This document shows positions 1-5,293 of a stretch of DNA of 5,293 nucleotides, piece by piece. Below the pieces are notes generated by a model. It saw only the letters and a program-made list of their open reading frames with translations. It was not told where the DNA came from and did no database searches. The DNA comes from Acetobacteraceae bacterium (GTDB taxonomy: Bacteria; Pseudomonadota; Alphaproteobacteria; Acetobacterales; Acetobacteraceae): positions 1-5,293 of the forward strand of contig JADGHI010000301.1 in the NCBI GenBank assembly GCA_019689515.1. The letters run 5' to 3'. A program made the position numbers and the translations under genes. Within the stretch, counting starts at the first letter, position 1. Each line of letters opens with the position of its first letter.

Positions 1-103
1 CGCATGCACACGTCCACTGCCGAGCAGGGACAGAGGCGGGGCGAAGGCGGCGGTCGAGGGGCCCCCGGCTCCTAATCCGTGAAGCCTGCCGCCGCCGCGC
101 CCG
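1..103. other. Non-coding tail downstream of the solute-binding protein gene
   Basis: I see no supported gene here. The short palindrome GGGGCCCC (58-65) is present, but there is no stem followed by a T-run that would mark an intrinsic terminator on the minus strand. An AGGAGCC on the minus strand near 67-73 resembles a Shine-Dalgarno sequence, but no convincing start codon follows at a usual distance before the window ends. Confidence 0.4.
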
Positions 104-1126
104 TCAGTCGGCGCTGACCCCGGCTCCGCGGATGATCGGCTCCCAGCGCGCGCGTTCCGCCGCCCAGGCCGCGGCGAATTCCGCCGGGGTGGTCGGCATC
201 GGCTCCAGCCCGTTGCGGTTCATCACGGCGACCACCTCCGGATCCTCCAGCGCGCCGCGCATGGCCGCGGCGAGGCGTTCCACGGCGCCCTGGGGCGTGC
301 CGCGCGGGGCGAGGACCGCGTACCAGGACGCCACGTCGAAGCCCGGCACCCCGGCCTCCTGCACGGTGGGTATGTCCGGCAGCAGCTTGCTGCGGCGCGC
401 GGTCGGCACCGCGAGGGCCCGCAGCTTGCCGCTCTCCACATGCGGCAGGACGGAGGGCGCGGTCGCGAAGGCGAAGTCGATCCGGCTGGAGATGAGGTCC
501 GTCGCGACCTGCGCGCCGCCGCGGTAGGAGACCGAAACCGTCCGCGTGTCGGCCAGGTGGTCGAGGAGCACGCCGGCGAGATGGGTCGAGCCGCCGATGC
601 CGCTATGGCCCCAGGAAAGCTGCTCCGGCGCCGCCTTCGCCGCGGCGATCAGCTCGGCCGCGCTGCGCCAGGGCCGGTCGGCCGGCACGACGAGGATGTT
701 GAAGACGTCCACGGCGATCGAGACGGGCACGAGCTCGCGGACCGGATCGAAGGGCAGGCGGGTGATGATCGGGTTCGAAACCAGCGTGCCGATCGTGCCG
801 AGGAGCAGGGTATGTCCGTCCGGCACAGCCCGCACCACGGCCTCCATCGCGATGTTGCCGCCGGCGCCGGGGCGGTTCTCCACCACCACGGGCTGGCCGA
901 GCAGCTCGCCCATGCGCGGCGCGAAGGCGCGCGCGGCGATGTCGGTCGCCCCGCCTGGCGTGAAGCCGACGACGAGGCGCACGGGGCGCGAGGGGAAGGC
1001 GGCTGCCTCCTGCGCCGCGGCGACGCGTGCCAGCGGCAGTGACGCGGCGGCAGCCCCGGCGGCGGTGCCGAGCATGGCGGCACGGCGGCTCAGGCCGCGG
1101 CGGTTTCGATCCCGGACGATATACAT
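104..1126 (-). CDS. Tripartite tricarboxylate transporter (Bug/TctC) substrate-binding protein
   Basis: A 340-residue periplasmic receptor that captures a small, usually carboxylated, solute for a TctAB-type carrier or for sensing. The N-terminus has a twin-arginine signal: LSRRAAML at residues 12-19, a hydrophobic Ala-rich core, and a likely cut after Ala38 (VAAA/QE). The mature start FPSRPVRLVVGFTPGGATDIAAR (44-66) and LGQPVVVENRPGAGGNIA (76-93) are diagnostic of the family: the first forms the ligand-facing loop and the second the conserved Pro-Gly turn. SWGHSGIGGSTHLAG (171-185), YRGGAQVATDLISSRIDFAFA (201-221) and DIPTVQEAGVPGF (251-263) are further family blocks. Length is normal. The start at 1126 is set by the GAGAGG site and the signal peptide. 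No tctA or tctB gene is in the window, which is common for orphan Bug receptors. It is separated from the upstream cluster by 205 bases, so it is probably independent. The ligand cannot be predicted. Confidence 0.95.
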   Translation of the reverse strand: MYIVRDRNRRGLSRRAAMLGTAAGAAAASLPLARVAAAQEAAAFPSRPVRLVVGFTPGGATDIAARAFAPRMGELLGQPVVVENRPGAGGNIAMEAVVRAVPDGHTLLLGTIGTLVSNPIITRLPFDPVRELVPVSIAVDVFNILVVPADRPWRSAAELIAAAKAAPEQLSWGHSGIGGSTHLAGVLLDHLADTRTVSVSYRGGAQVATDLISSRIDFAFATAPSVLPHVESGKLRALAVPTARRSKLLPDIPTVQEAGVPGFDVASWYAVLAPRGTPQGAVERLAAAMRGALEDPEVVAVMNRNGLEPMPTTPAEFAAAWAAERARWEPIIRGAGVSAD

Positions 1127-1134
1127 GCGCTTGG

Positions 1135-1140
1135 CCTCTC
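1135..1140 (-). promoter_or_regulatory. Ribosome binding site (GAGAGG) of the solute-binding protein gene
   Basis: The minus strand reads GAGAGG, then 8 bases, then ATG at 1126. This is the only clear Shine-Dalgarno sequence in the window. It decides the start in favour of 1126 over an in-frame ATG at 1267, which would add 47 residues in front of the export signal. Confidence 0.7.
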
Positions 1141-1212
1141 GATGACGGCACCCCAGAGGAGGGGCGCAGTGACGCGCTCCCTCCGCGGGTTCCTGCCGAC
1201 GATGAAGGGGAT

Positions 1213-1249
1213 TTGCCCCCCAACTATCCCCCGTCGGGGCCGGGGGCAA
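1213..1249. other. Nested inverted repeat in the leader of the solute-binding protein gene
   Basis: A perfect 8-base outer stem, TTGCCCCC (1213-1220) against GGGGGCAA (1242-1249), encloses a second perfect stem, CCCC (1229-1232) against GGGG (1236-1239) with a 3-base loop. It lies 87-123 bases upstream of the ATG at 1126. Neither strand has a T-tract after it. It could be a leader-RNA structure, a binding site for a regulator or part of a transcription end point for the upstream operon. The symmetry is seen directly; the role is not known. Confidence 0.5.
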
Positions 1250-1268
1250 TCGCCCGAGGAGAAGCACG

Positions 1269-1308
1269 GAGCCTCCGGTCCGCCGGAGAGCGAGGCTCGC
1301 CGGCTCTC
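1269..1308. other. Overlapping, mutually exclusive inverted repeats after the flavoprotein gene
   Basis: Starting 24 bases beyond the flavoprotein stop there are three pairings that compete for the same bases. CTCCGG (1273-1278) pairs with CCGGAG (1283-1288) around a 4-base loop. GAGCCTC (1269-1275) pairs with GAGGCTC (1292-1298). GAGAGC (1286-1291) pairs with GCTCTC (1303-1308). No T-run follows on the minus strand, so this is not a standard intrinsic terminator. It could stabilise the 3' end of the operon transcript or aid factor-dependent termination. In DNA this GC-rich, chance pairing cannot be excluded. Confidence 0.4.
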
Positions 1309-1331
1309 AGGCTTGCCGGCCCCATTGTCGT

Positions 1332-2471
1332 TCAGGCCCCATCGGGATCGGGGAGAGGCACGCGCGTGTGCCGCGCGACCAGCCGTGCCGCCGCGGGCAG
1401 GCCGGCCGCGAGCGCGACGAGTGCCGCCGGCGCCTGGTCGAGCAGCGAGGCGGTCAGCCCGGCCAGCCGCATCGGCCGCACCAGCCGCCTCCGCCACGCC
1501 GCGTGGAACTCGGGCGCGGGCAGGCCCGCAGCGATGGCGCGGGCGGCGCCGATCCCGCCGGCGAGGGCCATCGCCACGCCGTCGCCGCTGAAGGATGGGA
1601 TGACGGCGAACTGGTCGCCCACGCGCCACAGGCGATCCGGCGCGCCACCGGCGGCGTCCCGGTGCAGGAAGCCATAGGGGATGCGCGCAACGGCGAGCGG
1701 CCGCGCCTGCACCGGCTCGGCGCCGGCGAGCAGCGCGGCGGCGAGGTCGGAACCGGCGGCGACGTGCGCAATCAGTGCCGCGGCGTCACGCGCGACCTCA
1801 CCATGTGCCGCGTCCCCGTTCCGCAGCGCGACACAGAGATTGGCGAGCCCATCCGCGGTCGGCTGCAGCCCGGCATAGCCGCCTGGGAATGCGAGCAGCG
1901 TCACCCCCTCCGGCGGGGCCGATGGGCGCAGGTGCAGCTTCAGCCCCAACGCCCCGCCGTCGCGCGCCGCGGCACGCGCCATGCCACGGAACTCATGCTT
2001 GCCGGTGGCGAGCACCAGATGGGGCGCGCGCAGGGTGGCGCCGTCCGACAGGCGCACGGTCCACAATCCGTCCGTTGCCGGATCACGCGCCGCGCCCAGC
2101 GCCGCGCGGCCGCGCAGCAGCATCGCCCCGGCCTCCGACGCCGCGGCAAGCAGCGCCTCGTCGAGCACGCGCCGCGGCAGGCCCCAGGCGGCGAAGGGCA
2201 GCGGGATCCCGGCCACGCGCCGGCCCCAGGCGAGCCGCGCCCGATGCACCGGCACCGCACCGAGCGAGGACAGATCGAGGCCGAGCCGCGCCAGGCAGGC
2301 GGTGGCGTCGGCGCCAAGGAACTCGCCGCAGACCTTCTCGCGCGGTCCGGCCTCGCGTTCGATCAGGATCACCCGCCGACGCCCGGCGCGGGCGAGCGCG
2401 ATCGCCGCCGCCGCGCCGGCCACGCCGCCGCCGATCAGGATCGCCTCGGCATCGGCGGCGTGCCGCGTCAT
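1332..2471 (-). CDS. FAD-dependent oxidoreductase, geranylgeranyl-reductase-like
   Basis: A 379-residue flavoprotein. Near the N-terminus ILIGGGVAGAAAAIALARAG (residues 11-30) is the dinucleotide-binding GxGxxG fold, and VILIERE (34-40) gives the acidic residue for the FAD ribose. KVCGEFLG (46-53) resembles the Lys-x-Cys-Gly motif of geranylgeranyl reductase-like flavoproteins. LVLATGKHEFRG (152-163) sits where aromatic hydroxylases usually have GADG. VGDQFAVIPSFSGDGVAMALAGG (284-306) is the second FAD motif of this superfamily. There is no signal peptide; hydrophobic Ala-rich stretches near the C-terminus (about 347-367) may touch a membrane or a lipid substrate. Its ATG lies inside the methyltransferase stop (ATGA) with no Shine-Dalgarno sequence, so it is probably translated by re-initiation. 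In srs-like operons a flavoprotein hydroxylates the alkylresorcinol; this protein could do that or reduce a ring or chain double bond. The class is secure, the reaction is not. Confidence 0.88.
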   Translation of the reverse strand: MTRHAADAEAILIGGGVAGAAAAIALARAGRRRVILIEREAGPREKVCGEFLGADATACLARLGLDLSSLGAVPVHRARLAWGRRVAGIPLPFAAWGLPRRVLDEALLAAASEAGAMLLRGRAALGAARDPATDGLWTVRLSDGATLRAPHLVLATGKHEFRGMARAAARDGGALGLKLHLRPSAPPEGVTLLAFPGGYAGLQPTADGLANLCVALRNGDAAHGEVARDAAALIAHVAAGSDLAAALLAGAEPVQARPLAVARIPYGFLHRDAAGGAPDRLWRVGDQFAVIPSFSGDGVAMALAGGIGAARAIAAGLPAPEFHAAWRRRLVRPMRLAGLTASLLDQAPAALVALAAGLPAAARLVARHTRVPLPDPDGA

Positions 2472-3175
2472 GCAGTGCGGCGGAGCGCCGAGACGGCCCA
2501 GCGGAACGGCACGGCCCAGCGGATCTCCGCGGCGACCTGCGCCTCGGCCAGCAGGCGCTCCCAGTCCGCGCGCACGAAGCCGCGGGCGATCGAGACGGTG
2601 GAGTCGTGCACCACCATCGGGTCCATGCGGGTCAGCCGCACCGCGGCCCAGACCGCGACATAGGGGACCGGATGGCGGTGCAGGTCGCTGATCAGCCAGC
2701 CGAGCCGGGCCCGCGCGTCGAGCCAGCGCAGGAAGCGCACCAGCGCGGGGTCGGGCAGGTGATGGGCGAAGAGCGAGCAGATCACCAGGTCGAAGCGCTC
2801 GCCCTCCGGCAGGTCGAACAGGTCGCAGGTGAACCAGCGCGCCACAGGCGTTCCCGTGGCCTGCGCCTGCGCCTCGGCCCAGGGGCTGCGGTCCAGCCCG
2901 GCGAGTTCGAGCGCCACGCCGCGCCGCGCGCCCCAGGCCGCGATCCGGCGCAGCATGTCGCCGCCGCCGGCGCCGACATCGAGGATCGAGAGACGCTCCG
3001 GCCGGGCCACGCGCCGCACGCGGTCGAGGAAGGCGAGGGTCGGCCGGTAGGCCAGGGTGACCCGGTTGATCAGCTCCAGATTGGCAAGCGCGGTGCGGAA
3101 GGCGGCCTCGGTCTGGGCCGCGTCGTCCATGATCTCATCGGCCGTGCTGCGTGCCGACAGCATGGGGCGGGTCAC
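2468..3175 (-). CDS. Class I SAM-dependent methyltransferase, polyketide-tailoring candidate
   Basis: A 235-residue, soluble Rossmann-fold methyltransferase. Motif I is ILDVGAGGGD (residues 64-73). An acidic residue after the second strand (GLDRS, D95) should contact the ribose of S-adenosylmethionine; CDLFDLP (117-123) and FDLVICSLFAHHL (128-140) cover the later motifs. I chose the GTG at 3175 because it overlaps the radical SAM stop codon as GTGA, the usual arrangement for coupled translation. The ATG at 3163 (231 residues, MLSARSTADEIMDD) is a real alternative; neither start has a Shine-Dalgarno sequence. The same frame stays open farther upstream, but that part is a shadow of the radical SAM gene. 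The stop overlaps the next gene's ATG. By analogy with srsB-type genes beside type III synthases it may O- or C-methylate the polyketide; this is inferred from context, since the fold alone does not show the substrate. Confidence 0.88.
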   Translation of the reverse strand: MTRPMLSARSTADEIMDDAAQTEAAFRTALANLELINRVTLAYRPTLAFLDRVRRVARPERLSILDVGAGGGDMLRRIAAWGARRGVALELAGLDRSPWAEAQAQATGTPVARWFTCDLFDLPEGERFDLVICSLFAHHLPDPALVRFLRWLDARARLGWLISDLHRHPVPYVAVWAAVRLTRMDPMVVHDSTVSIARGFVRADWERLLAEAQVAAEIRWAVPFRWAVSALRRTA

Positions 3176-4284
3176 GCCCGGACCGGCTCGGGCACGGCGA
3201 CCCGCGCGCGGCGCCGGCCCCAGGCGCCGGGCCGTGCCTCGAACACGCCCGGACAGGGCGTGCCGCAGGCGGCGCAGCGCCCCTCCGCGGTCAGGGTCCA
3301 GGCGGTGAGGTCGTACCAGTCGCGGCCGATCAGCAGCGCGCCGCAGGCGTGGCAGTACGTCGCCTGGCCCTCCGGGTCGTGGAGGTTGCCGGTGAAGACG
3401 TAGCGCAACCCCGCCTCCATCGCGATCCGCCGCGCCGTGCGCAGCGTCGCAGGCGGAGTCGGGGGCGTGTCGAGCATCTTCCAGTCCGGGTGGAAGGCGG
3501 TGAAGTGCAGCGGCACCTCGGGGCCGAGGCGGTCCACCACCCAGCGGCTCAGCGCCTCGATCTCGGCCGGGGAGTCGTTCTCGCCCGGGATGAGCAGCGT
3601 GGTGATCTCGAACCAGACCGAGGTCTCGTGCTTCAGGTATTCGAGCGTCTCCAGCACGGGTGCCAGCCGGGCCGAGCACAGGTTCCGGTAGAACCCTTCC
3701 GTGAAGCCCTTCAGGTCCACATTCGCCGCGTCCATGTGGCGGAAGAACTCGCGCCGCGGCTCGGCGCAGATGTAGCCCGCGGTGACGGCCACGGTCCGGA
3801 GGCCGCGCGCGCGGCAGGCCTGGGCGACGTCCACCGCGTATTCCAGGAAGATCACCGGGTCGTTGTAGGTGAAGGCGACGGAGCGGCATCCGCTGCGCAG
3901 CGCCGCCTCGGCGATCGCCTCCGGCGCGGCGCGGTCCTGCAGCCGGTCCGACTCCCGCGCCTTCGAGATGTCCCAGTTCTGGCAGAACCTGCAGGTCAGG
4001 TTGCACCCCGCCGTGCCGAAGGACAGCACCGGCGTGCCGGGGAGGAAGTGGTTGAGCCGCTTCTTCTCGATCGGGTCGATGCAGAACCCGGAGGAACGGC
4101 CGTAGGTCGTCAGCATCAGCCGGTCGCCCTGCCGGGCGCGCACGAAGCAGAGGCCGCGCTGGCCCTCATGCAAGCGGCAGCAGCGCGGGCAGAGGTCGCA
4201 CTGGAGGCGCCCATCCTCCAGCCGGTGCCAGTAGCGGCCCGGCACGGCGGCAGCGTCCGTGGTGGCGTCCTGCTGGTGCTCCAT
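3172..4284 (-). CDS. amrS: AmmeMemoRadiSam-type radical SAM enzyme (AmrS family)
   Basis: A 370-residue, cytosolic radical SAM protein resembling the pyruvate formate-lyase-activase branch. An N-terminal Cys-rich segment (CDLCPRCCRLHEGQRGLC, residues 29-46) is typical of AmrS. The radical SAM cluster motif CNLTCRFC (residues 94-101, bases 3982-4005) should bind the [4Fe-4S] cluster that cleaves S-adenosylmethionine. TYNDPVIFLEYA (139-150), VDLKGFTEGFYR (189-200) and LIPGENDS (231-238) are recognisable family blocks. The C-terminus carries two CxxC pairs (C311/C314 and C337/C340), which look like a zinc-ribbon or auxiliary metal site. Length is normal for the family. The ATG at 4284 has no clear Shine-Dalgarno sequence. 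The stop TGA shares bases with the GTG of the next gene. AmrS proteins usually occur with AMMECR1 and MEMO domain proteins; neither is present here. The reaction of the family is not settled, so I assign no substrate. Whether it acts on the polyketide product is open. Confidence 0.92.
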   Translation of the reverse strand: MEHQQDATTDAAAVPGRYWHRLEDGRLQCDLCPRCCRLHEGQRGLCFVRARQGDRLMLTTYGRSSGFCIDPIEKKRLNHFLPGTPVLSFGTAGCNLTCRFCQNWDISKARESDRLQDRAAPEAIAEAALRSGCRSVAFTYNDPVIFLEYAVDVAQACRARGLRTVAVTAGYICAEPRREFFRHMDAANVDLKGFTEGFYRNLCSARLAPVLETLEYLKHETSVWFEITTLLIPGENDSPAEIEALSRWVVDRLGPEVPLHFTAFHPDWKMLDTPPTPPATLRTARRIAMEAGLRYVFTGNLHDPEGQATYCHACGALLIGRDWYDLTAWTLTAEGRCAACGTPCPGVFEARPGAWGRRRARVAVPEPVRA

Positions 4285-4384
4285 GTCGCGCGCTCGCCCA
4301 GGCTGGCAAATGCCTGCCCCGGCCCCGGCATCTGGGCATCGCGCGCCGGCGGGGCAATGTCGGCCGGCCCCACTGCGCGGGGCG
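4285..4384. other. 100-base intergenic gap between synthase and radical SAM gene
   Basis: This gap is GC-rich and I see no gene in it. It holds a 7-base inverted repeat, TGCCCCG at 4315-4321 against CGGGGCA at 4350-4356, but no T-tract follows on either strand, so it does not look like an intrinsic terminator. I see no convincing sigma-70 promoter on the minus strand. The gap does not decide whether the synthase and radical SAM genes share a transcript; read-through is plausible because nothing clearly stops it. Confidence 0.4.
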
Positions 4385-5293
4385 TCACACCGTCACGAAG
4401 CGCATCGTCTCGGCCGACAGGCCCGGCCCGAAGGCCATGGCGCAGCCGCGCCGGCCGGGGATGCGCTCCTCCAGCATCGCCTGGAGCACGAACAGCACCG
4501 TCGCCGAGGACATGTTGCCGAAGGCCCGCAGCACCGCCCGGCTGTGCGCCAGCGCCCCTTGCGGCAGGTCGAGCCCATGCTCCACCGCGTCGAGGATCGT
4601 CCGTCCGCCCGGATGCACGGCCCAGAGCTCGATCCCCGCCGGGTCCTCGCCGGCGAGGATCTCCCCCACCAGCCCGGGGAGGGTGTGCGCCAGGGTGAAG
4701 GGGATCAGGCCGGAGAGCGTCATGTCGAAGCCCTCGTCGCCGATCCGCCAGGTGATCTGGTCCGCCGCCTGCGGCACCAGCCCGGCGCGGAACCCGTCCA
4801 CGCGCAGGCCCTCGGGATCGGCGCTGACCAGCGCTGCGGCGCAGCCGTCGGCGAAGATCAGGAAGGACAGCAATTGCTCCAGCGCGCTGCGGTTCTGCAG
4901 GTGCAGCGTGCAGAGCTCGAGGCTCACCACCAGCACGCGCGCCCGCGGGTCGCTGCGCACGAGATGCCAGGCGAGCTTGAGCGCGTTGATCGCCGCCTGG
5001 CAGCCCATGAAGCCGACGATGCTGCGCTCGACATGGCCGGGCAGGCCGTAGCGGCCGATGATCCAGTGATCGAGGCCGGGCGCGGCGAAGCCGGTGCAGG
5101 TGGCGAGGATGAGATGCGTGACGCGCGGGCCTTCCTCCGCGAGGCCCAGCCGGTCCAGCGCCGCCTCGGCGAGCGCCGGCGCGTCGCGCTCGTAGCGCGC
5201 CATGCGCGCGCCCGTGCTCGGGAAGCGCCCGATCCGGTAGAAGCCGCAGGTCTGTCTATTAAACACATCTGACGCTGCCGACGAACGATTAGG
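4385..5293 (-). CDS. Type III polyketide synthase (chalcone synthase-like), 5' end cut by the window
   Basis: Homodimeric, cytosolic, CoA-dependent condensing enzyme that extends an acyl-CoA starter with malonyl-CoA and cyclises the chain to a resorcinol, pyrone or phloroglucinol. The reading frame is open to the window edge (302 visible codons, beginning PNRSSAASDVFNRQTCGFYR). A GTG at 5266 is the first possible start inside the window, but family proteins are about 350 residues, so roughly 45-50 N-terminal residues should lie upstream. All three catalytic residues are visible, counted from the edge: Cys98 in VGFMGCQAA (bases 5000-5002), His227 in AVHPGG (4613-4615) and Asn260 in FGNMSSA (4514-4516). 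The His-Asn spacing of 33 equals that of plant chalcone synthase. The FADGCAAALV segment retains the gatekeeper Phe position, and the C-terminal AFGPGL matches the family GFGPG loop. It is the first gene of a cluster with a methyltransferase and a flavoprotein, which suggests phenolic-lipid synthesis. The starter and product are unknown. Family call is certain; role is inferred. Confidence 0.93.
   Translation of the reverse strand, partial: PNRSSAASDVFNRQTCGFYRIGRFPSTGARMARYERDAPALAEAALDRLGLAEEGPRVTHLILATCTGFAAPGLDHWIIGRYGLPGHVERSIVGFMGCQAAINALKLAWHLVRSDPRARVLVVSLELCTLHLQNRSALEQLLSFLIFADGCAAALVSADPEGLRVDGFRAGLVPQAADQITWRIGDEGFDMTLSGLIPFTLAHTLPGLVGEILAGEDPAGIELWAVHPGGRTILDAVEHGLDLPQGALAHSRAVLRAFGNMSSATVLFVLQAMLEERIPGRRGCAMAFGPGLSAETMRFVTV

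Noticed and set aside
1222..1249. Possible sigma-70 promoter on the minus strand (TTGCCC followed by GATAGT)
   Set aside because: The two hexamers match consensus at only 4 of 6 positions each with a 15-base spacer, and they fall inside the inverted repeat. The support is too weak to annotate.
1127..1267. Upstream ATG at 1267 for the solute-binding protein
   Set aside because: It would place 47 residues ahead of the Tat signal. The ATG at 1126 has a good ribosome binding site and puts the signal peptide at the N-terminus.
1775..3403. Long plus-strand open frame of 542 codons
   Set aside because: It is antisense to the flavoprotein, the methyltransferase and the end of the radical SAM gene. 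Its translation is Arg/Pro/Ala-rich with no recognisable domain, as expected for a shadow frame in GC-rich DNA.
3176..4006. N-terminal extension of the methyltransferase frame to 512 residues
   Set aside because: The extra part overlaps the radical SAM gene in another frame and reads as low-complexity Arg/Gly/Pro sequence. Methyltransferases of this type are about 230 residues.
3151..4698. Long plus-strand open frame of 515 codons
   Set aside because: It is antisense to the radical SAM gene and the end of the synthase. It has low-complexity composition and no family motif.
4259..5272. Plus-strand open frame of 337 codons opposite the synthase
   Set aside because: The opposite strand encodes a type III synthase with all catalytic residues in place, so this is a shadow rich in His, Arg, Gln and Ala.
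1..5293. tRNA, rRNA, CRISPR array, insertion sequence or attachment site
   Set aside because: I saw no spaced direct repeats, no transposase or integrase motifs, no terminal repeats and no tRNA-like cloverleaf. Nearly all sequence is accounted for by the five genes.

Overview
The window is very GC-rich (about 70% by eye). All five genes I can support lie on the minus strand, so transcription runs from position 5293 toward position 1. The proteins look alphaproteobacterial. A Tat-exported Bug/TctC-type solute receptor next to a type III polyketide synthase cluster fits Acetobacteraceae (Roseomonas-like) or a related high-GC group. This taxonomic guess comes from composition and gene style only; there is no marker gene.

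Layout in the direction of transcription: (1) a type III polyketide synthase whose N-terminus is cut by the window edge (5293-4385); (2) a 100-base gap; (3) an AmrS-type radical SAM enzyme of the AmmeMemoRadiSam family (4284-3172); (4) a class I SAM-dependent methyltransferase overlapping it by 4 bases (GTGA, 3175-2468); (5) an FAD-dependent oxidoreductase of the geranylgeranyl-reductase-like type overlapping the methyltransferase by 4 bases (ATGA, 2471-1332); (6) a 205-base gap rich in inverted repeats; (7) a Tat-exported tripartite-tricarboxylate-type substrate-binding protein (1126-104); (8) 103 bases with no supported gene.

The synthase, methyltransferase and flavoprotein are the same three activities found in phenolic-lipid operons such as Streptomyces griseus srsABC. 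There a type III synthase makes an alkylresorcinol from a fatty acyl starter, and a methyltransferase and a flavoprotein convert it toward a quinone. I infer that genes 1, 4 and 5 make and tailor a polyketide, possibly an alkylresorcinol- or pyrone-derived lipid. The product itself cannot be read from sequence.

The unusual part is the AmrS-like radical SAM gene. It sits between the synthase and the methyltransferase and appears translationally coupled to the latter, while its usual partners (AMMECR1 and MEMO domain proteins) are not in the window. The solute-binding protein has its own ribosome binding site and a structured leader, and is probably a separate transcription unit.
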